Origin: Luscinia megarhynchos
Taxonomy: Eukaryota > Chordata > Aves > Passeriformes > Turdidae
Assembly (NCBI GenBank): GCA_034336665.1
Contig: JAPFBE010000002.1
Span: forward strand, 20,066,906-20,130,905
Direction: 5' to 3'
DNA length: 64,000 bases
Both the position numbers and the translations under genes were made by a program. This document shows, piece by piece, positions 13,701 to 27,501 of this stretch. Position 1 is the first letter of the stretch. Every line of letters starts with the position of its first letter. The notes under the pieces were generated by a model. That model saw nothing but the letters and a program-made list of their open reading frames with translations. It ran no database searches and had not been told where the DNA came from.

Positions 13701-16700
13701 TTATACAACTTCCTTGTTTTAATTATCTAAGTGGTAGGTGGGTGGAGCACCTTCATAATTTGCTTTTCTCTTTTATTACTGAAATAAAATATCTGAAATA
13801 TCTGAGGGTGCTGGGAGAGAGGCTGCTCTTATTGCATTCCATTGCAGGCAGCATGGCTTTTTCAGGGACACCTGTCCACATGAAACTCTGTAAACACTTT
13901 TTAACAGGTCCCCAGGTAGTAGAAAGAACACAGCTGCTAAAGAGCCTTAATGGCAGGACAGCTGCTTGGCTGACAGAATTGGAACCAGCATGGTGCATGT
14001 GCTGGGGACTGTAAACAGGAATGAATTTTCCTAAAATCTTTATAAGTAAAAATGTTTATTTTTGGAATATTAACAAAATAAAAGGAGTTACGATGTTCCT
14101 TTAATTTTAAGTCAAAACATAATGACATGCAGCTTTTAAGTAGGTTTGTTTTATAGCAAAAATCTCAAATTGAAACAAGGTGGCTTCGGAGCAACTTCAG
14201 AAATACCATAGACTTCTTCCTATATGTATATATAAAACATGCTTGGGCATTTATTTTTTTGTCCTTAACATGTAGTAAAATTGATCATGAAATTCTGCTT
14301 TCCACAAACCTTACATCAGGTATTGGGAAATGACCTTCTGTTTCCCAGGCCTGCCACTGATAGCAAATGCTTGGTGTGTGGTGTGAGAAGTTACAAGGTA
14401 CCTGGAAGAGGTTACTGACATGCCAAAAAGATGAAATAGAGATCTTGTTTCAAGGACTGGCACCAAGATGCGACCCCTGACACCCAGCTTTTCCCCAGCC
14501 ATAGCCTTCCTCTCTGAGTCAGAGCCATGCAGTGCCAAGGAAGTGCCTCCTGTGACAACCTCAGCTCAGGCTCAGAGCTGGGACTTTGAACCCAGATGAA
14601 CACCAGCATCAGACTAGTTGCAAACAACCTAAATGTGTTGGTAAACAGCACATTCTCTTTGGGAAGTTCACCTGAGGGCAGCAGAACACAAACTGCTTGC
14701 TGCTTCCCCCACAGCACTTGCAGGAGCAGCACACCAGCCTGGATGATGAGCAGTGCCTGCCTTGCCCTCTTGAAATGCCATTCCTGCCTTTTTAGGAACA
14801 ACAGAGACAATCTAACATCTACCTAGACTTTATCATATTTCTCAATGTCTCTCAAAGACATTTTCTGCTGTACATGCTTCCACCAACATATCTTCAATGG
14901 ATGAAACAACAGGTCTACCACTTGTACACAGCTCTTCACAGCTTCTCCTCTTGAGTCTGAAACTATGTTTGTTTTAAGGTTATTAATTGCCTTTTTCACA
15001 GCTGGCACCAGCAGCTTTGCATGTTGCCTCAAAGTGTGATGTGATAATTAGGGAGGGTGAGGAATCTTTGTTAAATTTCATTCTTTGGCACTATTTTGCC
15101 TTTGATCTTCACTGCTTTCCTTTCCAGAAGAGTTATAGCATTCCAGCAGAAGCCAAGGGTGGGCCTTTCATCAGCCTGGGGGAAAAGCTTTGTCCTGTGC
15201 CCCACGGCACTCTGCTCTCAGTCTAAACCATCCCACTTGGATGACAGCTATGTGCTTGCTGGAGCGCCTGTGAGGTGCCTACAGTCAGAAAAGCACGTAC
15301 TGTGCATCCTCACCAAAACACAGATCACATCAACAAATTAAAAGAGAACTCAGAATGAAGTTCAGTTATTAAAGTAAACAAGTAAGCAGGCTTTTAATAA
15401 TGCTATTTCTCCATTAACTTTAATTGAAACTTTGTATTTTACTCTGCAGATTAGGAAGGCCATGGCACAAATTTAAAATCCTGTAAAACCAATGTCCACT
15501 TCTCTCTTGGACTCCAAAGCTGTTCATATTCCAGAGTCATGCAGGCAGTTAACTTCAGCATTCTCTTGATTTTAACTGGCCAATGACAAACCTCTTATTA
15601 GATGGTGTAGAAGTAGTTATATAAACTCAGGAATAAATCCTAAAGCATTTATACACTAATGAATGAATCATTTTCACAAATGTTCATTCTTGGACTTATG
15701 TCACTTATCATTTCTTTGAGATCTGGCCTTTCTACTTGTCACAGCCTATTCCTCTCCAGACCTGGGATGGCATGAAAGGGAGGGAGACAGTGGGCACACC
15801 TGAATCTCATTAATCTCATCCCTACCATATTGTTAACAACACTGGGCTTTTAGCATCACATCAATGCAAGCCAAAGGAAAGCATCTGCTCCAGGAGACAT
15901 AATTGGTACAATTGTTGCAATATGCATAGAGCAAATAAATGAGAGAATACTGGTTAGCAATTCATTTTTTCCACCCCAGGAAGGATATGATTGCCTGTTA
16001 CACTATAGTGTGTGTTGAACTATGTCCCAGAGCTGTTTTGGTACTAGAAATTAGGCAGGGGTAGGACACCTGCAAGACAGGTATGTAACTATGCACATGA
16101 CAATGAAGTTAACGTCCAAGTGAATGTATGTGAAGAAATGAGCTGTGGGGTGTGTCATACATAGAGTTACTCTTGAAGATGCTTTCCCCAAGCCATTATC
16201 CTCATGGTCCCTTGGTCTTCCAGTATGACACGTCTGTCAGCAGGTTTTGCTTGCTGCCACTTTCAATGGTGGTAATCAACAGAGCTCTTGCACATCACCT
16301 TCAGTTTCTCCTGGGCAAATGTGTGAAAACCTCCAGGAGGAGATTTCACGTGACTGCTGCTGGCAGGAGCAGGTATCTGGCTGCTCCATCTCTTATCTGA
16401 TGGCTAGCATGTTGCTGCTCTTACCCCAGAGAGAGTTCAAAAGAGTAATTCCCTTTAGGGGTTATGAGACCTCCCTTTCACACACAATGGGCTGAGCCAC
16501 AGTGCTTTTTTGCCCTCTTATGCCAGTCTGCCTTCCCTCTCTTCCACATTGTGCTCCTGGCTGCAGCCAGCCCCATCCCAGGTTCAAGAGCTGGGATGCA
16601 AAGCAGCAACTCACAGCTTATTTATTGTTAAACAGCCATGACAACAGAAGTAGAGAGGTGGAAAGAGGCAAAGAAAGCCCCTTTCTTCTCCTCAAAGCCT

Positions 16701-17299
16701 AAGGATTATGCAGAATACACGATTTACAGGGCAGGTGTTTTTGTGGAATGGGTCAAAGAGGTAACCCAAGATGCACCTAAGAGAGCACAGTGCTGGGTCA
16801 CATTGACACTGGGCTGTCCATGGACTGTAAGAAGTCAGTCCTTCCTGTTCTTCTGTCTCTTAACCTTCTGCAGGACGTTTTAAAAGATGCTTCTTACAGA
16901 GAGTGTCCCCGAGGGAGTGAGACAGGCAATGCACTGGAGTAGGTAAGACCCAGCAGCACTCTAGGATGATCACTGCTTCCCAATGAAGTTAATTTAAATA
17001 CACTTTCCTAACATGTGGCTCCATTTTACCTGAGACACCATACATCCCAGCTAACTGCACGTCTTCCTGGCTCACCACTGTAGCAGTTTTTATGACATCT
17101 CCAAACTACTACTCCACAGGTGCCACTAATGGTTGGACCCATTTCCATGCCTTTAGTGAATGTCACTTAAATAATTCCTTTTCCTGTTGGGGCTTTTGTC
17201 TTTCTGCTTTTAGTTTTCCAGGAGGGTCTCTTCAAGCTTCTGTCAAATTCCTGTTACAGACAGCCAGATAGAACCAGACACAGAATAAAGGGCTCATAT
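7704..17299. other. Non-coding avian DNA, no gene recognised
   Basis: There is no exon chain, RNA gene or transposon end that I can support. Local features are a GGCA-type tetranucleotide run (9025-9050), an A-rich tract around 9698-9745, and scattered T-rich stretches (8733-8762). Minus-strand frames at 8555-8836 (93 codons) and 9903-10397 (164 codons) are open but lack recognisable motifs or convincing splice sites. The latter sits in a GC-richer patch where stops are rarer. Confidence 0.55.
9025..9050. repeat. Imperfect (GGCA)n tetranucleotide repeat
   Basis: About six GGCA/GCAG units with one interruption (a CATG step near 9035). This is a short simple repeat with no associated gene. Confidence 0.8.
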
Positions 17300-20200
17300 G
17301 TTCCACATTCTAATTTAAGCACCTAATGTACACTGGATTTTGAGTGCTATACACATGAAAGAGAGAAGACAATTTGCTGGTAGGAAAATGGCCACCAGAG
17401 GCTCCACTGCAACTGAGCCTCTCTGAGATTTTTCTGAACTGGAAAAGGTATAAAAATGTATTTGAATCTGAGCAGAAAAAGATGTAATCAGAATCTCTTC
17501 TTGCTTCTGACAACAGTGGGTTCTGAAGCAGCTGGTATATTTTTAGATTTCCATTAATCCAGACAGCAAAAGAAGTGAGATCACATGGCAAAAATATGAA
17601 GCTAGCTCTACTCCAGTGGAAAAATGAGATTTCAGAGATGGCAATTCTTGAACAGAGAATACAAATAGAATGGAAAAAAAAAAGCCTGTCTGCAACTGAA
17701 CCCAATTTGTGGGTATCGTGTGGCAGAACACTAGAGGACACATAAACAGACCTTGAAAACTTGTTCAGATTTACCCAAATAAGAGAGCCCAGTGGTCCTG
17801 AGATAATTGATGGATGACAAAAGAGTGAGAGCAAAAGGCAGCAAGGCTGTTTAAGTAGAAGCCCAGCAAGAGACAGTCCCTGTAACTTGAAACACTCTGC
17901 CAGCTAGTGCTTACCATAACCCTGCCCAACACCTCTGGGTATGTGCAGCACTTCCTATGGGAGGATTTCCTCAAGCAGAACTTGGGTTAATTTCAGGACA
18001 CAAGAATTATATCTGAACATGCAAGGGTTTAGGTTGCCTGGATCTACAATAGGCATCAAATTCAACAGAGATAGTGTTTTCTGACCATGGGAAAGCCAGT
18101 GGAAGAACATGATTTGAAAATAAAAGGGGTACCAGATTGCCAATAACAAGAAAACGTCTGTGCAAGGGTGGGAGGGATGCTTCAGCTGAGTTCTGCCTCT
18201 GGAAGACAAAGGAGACATAAGAATATTGCTCAGAATAATGAAACATGTATTGGGAAATTTGGTGTTCATTGGTTGCTCATGGTCTGATGGAGCAGGGACA
18301 GTGTAAAAAGTTGAAGCACTGGAAGAATTAAAAGATGTCCCAGAACTGCTTATATATCAGAAAGCATAACATTTAAATTGTTCAAGGAAGTTATTAGTTC
18401 AAGTTCACAGCAAAATACAGTCACAACTGACAACTGATGGCTCGAGACATCAGGAGCTCTACAATGGAAAGAAGACTACTGCAATTTTAAGCTGTGGATT
18501 GAAAATATTCAATATTTTTACTGATAGGAACCTTATGAACTTCAAATTAACTGAAAACACTTCACTATCTTTGCCAGACACACATTTTGAAAAAAGCACA
18601 ACTATATTTTTGGTGATAGTGCAGGCATATGCCTTTCAGCCTTCAAGGAAAGTCTGGGGTAACAAACCAAATTTGGTGGGAGCCAATCTAACTCTAAAAG
18701 CCTTGTCTAGATGAAATACAGACCATGAAATGTGTTCTTGCTGGAACAACTGCTCAGGATGTGACCCCATGGAGAGAGTGTAACAGCCTGTGGGTTGGGT
18801 TACAGCTGTAGGGCTGCTGGGGTTTTAAGTGCTATTACTCCACTGAAAAGAAATCACGGGATGGAGAACTGTGCTTTAAAGGCTTAAGCTGCTCAGGCAG
18901 AGACTCCAGGTCTGGGTTGGACTCTGAGGCTGTCAACATTAGGCACAGCCAGTTGAAAATGCATTTGGGACAAAGTTATTCCATAAATGCCTTTAGAGCC
19001 TATAATCTGAAAGCCAAAGTCTAGTGTTGAGGTGCTGCTGCTGGTGTTCAGGATCTCACCACTGATATACAGTGTTTCCTTGGGTCAGTGCCTCCAACTT
19101 CAGTAGGCTTCACATTCAGCATCTGGAAAACTGAGAAAATTCATTGAGTTCCACAGAGATGCCACATGAAGCTACTGATAGCTGTCAATGGCTCTGATTT
19201 TTCTGAGTGTGAAGTTCCACTTATGCAGAGAGTGGCTGACTACAGTAAGTTTTGTTTCAGGCTTTAAATAAAACCTGTATAAGTAGGAAATTATTTTTCT
19301 TTTAAACAGCTCTCTAATGTGTCACTATTCTAAACTGATAAACTTGTAAAGAAGCCACTTGGGAATTTCTTCATATAACTTCCCCAGTAGACAACACCAA
19401 TTTGAAAAAAAATAAATCAATTATTGGTTTGGTTTTTTGCTGGTTGCTTTTTTTCAGGAAAAAGTCAACTTTAGATAAATTTCACAATATAAAAGTATAA
19501 AATATTAACAAAAATGCTTCCAGAGCAACAAAATACTTTGCTTGTTTTTTAAAAGAAGTCAACATGGCAATTTCAGTTAAAAATTACTAATGTTTGGAAA
19601 ATCTTCATATCTACCTGGTAGTTATAGTAGAAATGTAAGTCCACAGCCCAAGGGGAAAATTTCCCACTGACTGCATTTGGGATGAAAGCCGTGGTTACAA
19701 AACTGGGGACAGGAAAGCAGCTCCTGGTCCAGTACTAGCCATGGTAATATCAAGCAAGCTTCTGCACAACCCCTTTCTAACTCTTAATGTCCTGTAGTCA
19801 GAAAGAGCAGGAATATTCATGTTGGGAAACTGAAGACATGTTGAACATCTATGGAATGGCACAGATAACTAATTGCTTATTCTCATAAAGAATCTACTAG
19901 AGAGGTAAGGAAAAAGAAGGAAAAGATAAAATTTATAAAGTGTGAACCCATAACTGCTTTCTGAATTGATTCCTTTTTTTTTAAGAGTTTGAATGGGACA
20001 AAGGAAGGAAAGTTACATACTGCTGTGGGTAACAAAGCCAGCAGGAAATATGGTTAGCAGTCAAAAGAATGTACATGATAACACCCAAGTTCACACGCAA
20101 GAGCAAAATTTATCTTCTCTTCCCACCACTGCCAGAAAAACATAGGGTCCAATAAAGAGTGTCTGCATTACCAAAGTGCTCATATAGGAAGAGTTTAGAA

Positions 20201-23200
20201 AAAGTATCACAGCACATCAAAATCTGAAGGAGCAGAGGCAGATGTGCACCATGACTCAAGAGAAGAAAGTGAACTCGAGATGAAAAAGAGAGATCTGCCT
20301 CATGTCAGTCAAACAGAGAGGGGTACAAGCCTCAGCATTAAAATCCGTATTTCAGACACCTACACTGATCTACAGGCTCCACTGAGCAGTTTCAAAGGCA
20401 GAGGCTGGGCTGTGTGCACGGTGTCTGAGGGCAGCACATCTGTGTCTAGGCACAGGCTGTCCCCAAGTCCTGGCTTCACTAAGAGGATGGTCTCCAGGGT
20501 CACCTTTCTCAGGTACTTCTGTGCTTCAAAATCGTGGTGTGTGTTTAGTGAGAATTGACTTTAGATGAGCTATATACTCTCAGTATATGGAAAATAAAGT
20601 GCAGATGCAGGTTCCAAAGAGCCTTAAGGTTTAAAAATATTTAAGGGTAGGGATCTGTTTTGGAGCTGTGTATATAAAATAAAGATGAGCCATAGCTTAC
20701 AAATGAGTGGCCTGCTTGAGTCCTCATTCAGATCACAGATTTTAGGAAAATGTCAGTACTCTTTAAAAAAATAATCTCTAATCATATTTCTATTGTGTCA
20801 GTTAGTGTAGTTTTGGGATTAGGCTTCAGTCCCTTTCTCTTTTAAAATTATCTCTGCACTGCCTGACTTTAACTGGACGAAGAAATGCTGGAATAGAATG
20901 AAAAATTACTTCTTTTGAGATGTGTCCAACCCAGCTAAAAGTTGTCTGTATGAGAAATCTTCCAAGAAAATCTGTCCTCATCTTATTTCCAGCTGGGCTG
21001 CATCCAGTTCCAAAAGTACTAGCTGATGGTGGGAGAAAAGTATCTGGATACAGACAGTTACATTATTTGAGACTCTGAATTTTGAGTTGTGAATACAAAC
21101 AACTCTAGAAACACCAGAGAGATGCATTAAGGGACATAATAACAGAAGGGAGAGGTGAATTGAAACAGCTTCCCCTCCTGAGGAAAGGCCACCCAGCCTC
21201 TCCAGTGCTGCTGTTACTGACCTTACCACTTCACAGATGCTTTTCCTTCACTTCCCAAACCTGCTTTTCCCTCACCTCTGTTCTTCTCAAAGGCAGCAGC
21301 TCATAAATCCCCTACCAGCTTTCTAGGTGTTTCATACACCTTTCTCTTTCCTTCGTGTTTTGAAAGTGAAATGTCATTGCCAGCACAGAGCTACTCTCTG
21401 TCCTTCAAAATGCCCCCTAAAGCTCTCCTCTGCCATCACACCTATAGAAAAACCTGGGAAGAGGCTCCCAGGTGCTGCTCCACTGCCCAACATACAACAG
21501 CCATCAGTGTAGATGTACTGTTTTCCCATGTTCCCTCGCCTCTTGGTAAGCACTTTTTTGGGAAGCCTGAGGGAGGCTCTGTTTTCTTTCCCTGTTTATA
21601 CAACACTGAGGTTCTTATCTGTGGCTAAGCCTCCTTGATCCTATCATCACACAAATAACAACAGGGAATTATTTAAAAAAAAGCCAAGCAAAAACATAAA
21701 GCTTAGTTGTTTGAATTAGTTTCACACCGTGCTGAAAAGTCATTATTTGATACTACCAGAAGTGACAGAATCTTGTTATTATTATTTTTTTTTACATTGC
21801 TGTCTTGTTCCAGGTTGTTTTTTTTTCAACAATCACTGTCAGTTTTAATTCTCCAAACAGGCAAAAATTTGGGTGGAAATCCTGTCTCCACTGAAGTCAA
21901 GTGACGGATTTCCATTGGCCTCAATGGGCCTGGAATTCACCCGGTCACAACCTAGAGAAAGAATATTTGTAGTAGCAAACCAAATAAATATATCCTTGTT
22001 TTTCTGTGAAAAATCAATTTGAGACCCTTTTTTCCTGGCAAGAGCTATGCATAGCGATATAATATGAGATACAGCAGTACTTGGAACAGGAAATGACTGT
22101 GGACACATTGTCAGGGCATTGCTGGGCTATGCCAATGGCTGAAGCAGAGAAAACTCCTAAGAATTCGTTAAAATACTCCAGGAAATAAAATAAAACAAAA
22201 TAAAAAACAAACCCAGAAATAAAATAGAGTGCACAATGAAAATACCAGAGTGGAAATTTCTGTGAGCTTGAGAGGAAACAAAGAGATGGGAAACTACATT
22301 AAAAGAAAAATAGTACTGCATGGGAGTTGCCAATGAGGTGCCAGGTGTTGCCCTTTGCAAGGGAAAGCATCTCGACAGAGGTTGTCAAGAACTGAGAGTA
22401 GCAACACAGCAGAGTACCTGAGGGAGCAACAACCCTACAAAATATCTTAATATAGAAATTGGGTTCAGGATGTAACAGCTTTGTTAGACATCCAAAGAGT
22501 GATTTTCCTATTCTATGGAATTAAAATCAACCAAAGCATATGTGTGTGTACTCAACAGATCACATGAAACAGAAAAAGACTCTTTCATGGATTATTAATT
22601 GTGTGTTTGTTGTCTAAACACAAGCAACTAGTCCTTAAGGTAGGAGGCCTATGCCAGAAGTATGAGAAGCAGAACATCACTGTGAATCAAAGGACATAAA
22701 AGGTGTTCTTTACATCAGATATCAATGACATTTTCAGATATTTAAAAACCTTGCTTAAAAAAGCAACCACTCATTATGGTAAGTCAGAGCATTATACAGC
22801 AGTGAGTAGTTAGTCAGTTAAATGAGAAATAGCCCAGAAACATGAAATGTCTGACTTTGTGCCTGAATGTGACTACAGGCACCCTGCTTGTACACAGACA
22901 CATTTGTTCAGTATTTTGGGGGAAGTGACTGACCACTTCCTTTCCTGCTCACTTGCAATTCAATCAAAACATATCTCACTCTTCTCCTGTTTGTCTATTT
23001 GCTTGTTGTTTGTCTGTTCTAATCAGAAGATTAATATACTTTTATCACTGAAAATGCTAGCTTGCAGTAGTTCTAACACCACACTGAAAAAATATTTCAG
23101 GTGAAAAATTTGATAATTGCATGTGAGAGAATAACTACTGTAAGACCAGCTTCCAACAGAAACCTTGAATTTCCATGACAATTAAAAGTAATTATTGGAG

Positions 23201-23982
23201 CACAAGACACATTCTTGTAACATGAGCTACACCAATGCATAGTTTGTATCATATAATAGGGGATATATTTGTACAGCATAAGAACATCATCAGAATCAAG
23301 TGTTTAATCAAAAGTGTAACTGGCAAGGCTCCAAATTGCATCCAAAGTGATGATCATTTATGTCATATCAGTCATATGCAGCTTGTAGTGCTCATTCACT
23401 GCAGTGCATGTTGCACAATTCTAAATGTTCCTCATTCCAATGTATTGTATAATGAGTTTTCATTTTTTAATACTTCCTCACTTCTTCTGGATGAGGTACT
23501 ACTAAATAGTTTCTGTATATATGCTTCTAACTTTTAAGAAAATTTTCTGTGCACTAGAGGTGTATTTGATATGAACACTCTAGAAACTCAGTTTCTGGGC
23601 AGAGAGTCTGTGAACAGATGTGTGTTATCAGTGCACACAGACTAGATCTGTTGGGGAAGCAAGCAGTACTCATGTGCACTCCACTCCTACACAACAGTCT
23701 ATGTCATCAGCCCAAAATGGACTTGAAGGGCAAATGGACATGCCACATTTAAGGACCAGATAAATATACCTTTTAGCCCAACTGTAATCTTTTTACCAAA
23801 GTTTTGCTCCCTTTTTTAAGCTGTGGCTCATATACCTGAGTCTTCACAGTTGTTCAAAGTCCAGAAGAATCAAGCTTCCTTGCTATCCAAAAAGTGACTT
23901 CTATTTCCTTTAGCTATTAAAATAATATTTGACATAAGAATATTTTTCTCCAAAATATAAAATTTTTCATGAAAGTGAGTGA

Positions 23983-24012
23983 CTTCTGACTCTCAGATCT
24001 TCTGACTCTCAG
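23983..24012. repeat. Short tandem duplication, 14-base unit twice
   Basis: The 14-base unit CTTCTGACTCTCAG occurs at 23983-23996 and again at 23999-24012, a 16-base period with a two-base spacer. It is probably a replication-slippage duplication. Confidence 0.85.
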
Positions 24013-27000
24013 GACAACAGCTGGAATGCATATCATGGTGTGTTTTGTTTCCTTTCTTATGCAAACTCTCCCCTGCAGCTCTTCCTCACAGTACCCAGCT
24101 CTACAAACTGTACAACATGGGTAGATCCCACAAGAGTCTGCATATGTAACTTCCACCCAGCAGATGAATGTGCATTGACTATTGTAACCCAATATTTTAA
24201 ATACTTCTAATTTTATTTTTGCAACTATTATCTTATTTTTTCTCTCCCTAACCAGACCAAGTGGAGGAAAAACCCCAATGTTGACTTTTTCTTAATCTTA
24301 GGAAAAAATATTTTAAAATTAAATAGAAGAATGGAATAAGAGCTTGCCTTTTCCTCCTTCTTTACAGTCCTTTTTATCTTCACACCACAATTTTCCTTGA
24401 TTCAGACTGTTGTATCACAAGCTTAGCTGATGTCCTGGTAGTAGCAAGGGTTGTGAAAAGGAACAACCACTGGCAAAGAGAACTGTGCTATTGGCTTTGT
24501 GGCACAGAGGAAGCTTTATTTGCAAATTGGGAGAGTTGCTTTCTTTTAATTTATGAAAGGAAGCAGGAGAAAGAATAAATTATAAAAATAAAAATGCTAT
24601 GTTGCTACTAGGAGTGTAGTCATATCATAAGGAGAAGCTCCTCTGGCAATGAACTTTCCAGGCTTACTTCACCCCAGTAAAAGCAGGAAGATAACCTTAG
24701 ACAGCAAATTAATTTATTCTTATTAAATGCAGCTGTTCCTCATTTCCTAGATAAGGAAAATACAATGCTTTATATTAGCTGTAGTGCTTGCAGTAGGAGA
24801 AGTGCTTCCAGTAAGAATTAATACCAGAAATTTTGTAAGCACTCATCTTCCAGGCCTTTATTCCACAGCATATGGAATGGGTGGTTGCTCCATCATGTGA
24901 AGAGCAGAGCCAAGCTCCCACAGCAATGATCTGGGTGACACCACTGAGCAGGCAGCACCAGCACAGTGCCTGTTAAAGTGAATGCAGACCCATGAGGTGC
25001 AAGAAGTGACCTTAATTCCACAAAAATAAACCTCAGGATGCTGGTAAACTCTAGGACTTTCTACACTTGGTGTAAAACTGGCGGAGGGCATGAGGAAGCT
25101 GTTTGAGGAATAATGACAGATCTGTGTTAGTAAGGGGACATGTGCCAAAATAGCTTTGTGGGAGCAAACAACACACATTGTGCAAGTGTGTAAAGGCCGA
25201 CGAGACTTTGCAGGTCTGTAAAACACAACAAAGTACTCCACACCAGTGGCTACAGAGACTAGAACCCAGATACCTCACTGACAAGAGCCTTTGTTTCGAT
25301 TGAAAGAAAGAGAAGTTGAAAGTATTTTATATTTGAAGGACATGAGTACACAACATCATAGATACTCAGCTACCAAAATTGTTTATTTCAGTGAGCAGAA
25401 CAGAGGAGGGAAACATAAAAGAAATGTGAGCTAATGGGGAATAGCTGAATTAAAGGAAACTACAATCTAATAAACCTTGTAATAGCCTAATGTAAGAAGA
25501 GACACTGTTGGAAGCTGGTTTTATCTCTTATTCACATAGGTATTTTACACTCAGTTATTTTATTTTCTTTCGTTATTCCCTGGGGAGCAATAAAAGCATA
25601 TTCCGGGCAACTGAGTTTTTTTCAGGATAAACAGATGAGCAAAGCCACTTCCTTATGCAATCCTAACCCCCTTCTGCATGGTCTTTTACAGATACTATTC
25701 ACAAGAAACTGTATTTACAATAGAGAAAAAGTCTCAACTGATGAGCAAATAAAGACACTCTCAGTGTTACCAGTCCTTACATTGAGATTTCTCAGCCCTG
25801 CATACACCACCAGAGCTCTATAATCATCAAGCTATTTTAATTAACATACTGGCTATTTAAGTTTACATATCAGTGGAAAAGAGTTGTGGTACCCAGCGAA
25901 GTAGAACTCCTTCCACATGGCATCAGAGTAGGTCTAGCAGAGTCAGTCCATTTATGAAGTCTTTGTAACAAAAGTAAAATAAATCATCCTAAACTAACAC
26001 ATCATTCTTGAACTTAGCTCAAGGTGTGTGTTAAGGACATACCCAACAGTTTTCACTTAGAGCCTTTGCAAATTCAAAAATGGTGAGTCATTTTCAACAG
26101 TGATCATGCTCTGATTGCTTGCAAAGAATACAATGACATAATAGATGACTATATTAATCTGTAACATAGAAGGCAATGGAAAACAACAGAGGACTGCTGA
26201 CCAAACAGTGTTTTGAGAACATTTTTTGATATCAGACACAATAATGATAGGCAGGTTAACAACGTATGACGAAAAGATAGTTAATGTCCTAGAAGCACCA
26301 ATATTTTATTAAGCTATAGATTAGATAACAGCTTATTCTCAACTGATTTGTTTGTCCCAGTATCACCACCTGCAAGCCATGGCAGAGGGAGAACGAAGAC
26401 CTTGTGAAGAGCTTGGTTACCTAAATATTCTATTGCTCCCCTCCAAGCAGTACATGTCCTTGTTGGTTTTTTTTGTTTTGTTGTTTTGGGTTTTTTTATG
26501 ATTGATACAAATGCCACATAGCATCATGGCTATAATAGTGCTTTTGAAGGAGATTGAAGTCCTTTGCACAGCCTTTTTTTTTCAGAATCCCTTTGAGTTT
26601 AGGAGAGAGGATTACTTGGCAATGCATTCCAATTTCTTTTCAGACTCAAGGAAATTTCTTGCGCCTGTAGAATGCTGAGAAGATAAAGAAGTTAAAAGAG
26701 AGTAAAAGCAGAAGGAGAAACAAAATAAGATATCTTACTGAATATGTTGAATGAGACCCCCTTAGCTAGCACAAATCACTGCCTAAGTCCTAACTCCAAC
26801 TGTTATTACCTTTCATAGGCACAATAGAAATTCACCTCATCCACAGATATGAAGACAGAACAAATGCTAATTTTCTAAATAAGAGGTGGGGGGGAAAGCA
26901 GCCCAAGCCCCTCATTTTCCTCCTCATCCTGCAGAGCTACAAATGTCCCTGTGTCATCCTGTCAATACTGATGTCAGTGTGTACACAAACACATCTGTCT

Positions 27001-27469
27001 TCTTTATTATTCAGTCATCAAAATTCCAAGTCTGCAAGATAGTCATAATTATGCCTTCCAAAGAGGCAGGCACCTGCCATTTACTCTACCTTTTTCAATT
27101 ACATCTAATTGAGGACTTGAGCTCAAATAGAGGAAGGGAGACAAGAGTTCTTCAAATTGTTTAAACGCTCTTTGTTGAATAGTAAAAGAAAGGTCTCCTA
27201 CCACAGCTCAAAACAAGTCCTCCAACATGACTGGCATAATAAAGAACTGGAATATGAGATGCATTTCCTTCCTCTAAACATCCTACAGCATGAGGATGAT
27301 TTTTACACAGGTAATGGCTCACAGTCAGAAGAAAATCCCCCTCACCCACCCCCCATCACTGCTGAAGTTAAGTCATTAGGGAATTTTTTTGAGTATAAGA
27401 ACCTGGAAACTTCCAGTAATTTTCTCCTTTCAAGAGCACTTAGATGATGGAGGACAGAGGGTCAGAAAT

Positions 27470-27501
27470 TTAAAATAAAATAAACAAATAAATAAATAAA
27501 C
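27470..27501. repeat. (AAAT)n-type simple repeat
   Basis: TAAA/AAAT units run with one C substitution, inside otherwise non-coding DNA. Confidence 0.85.
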
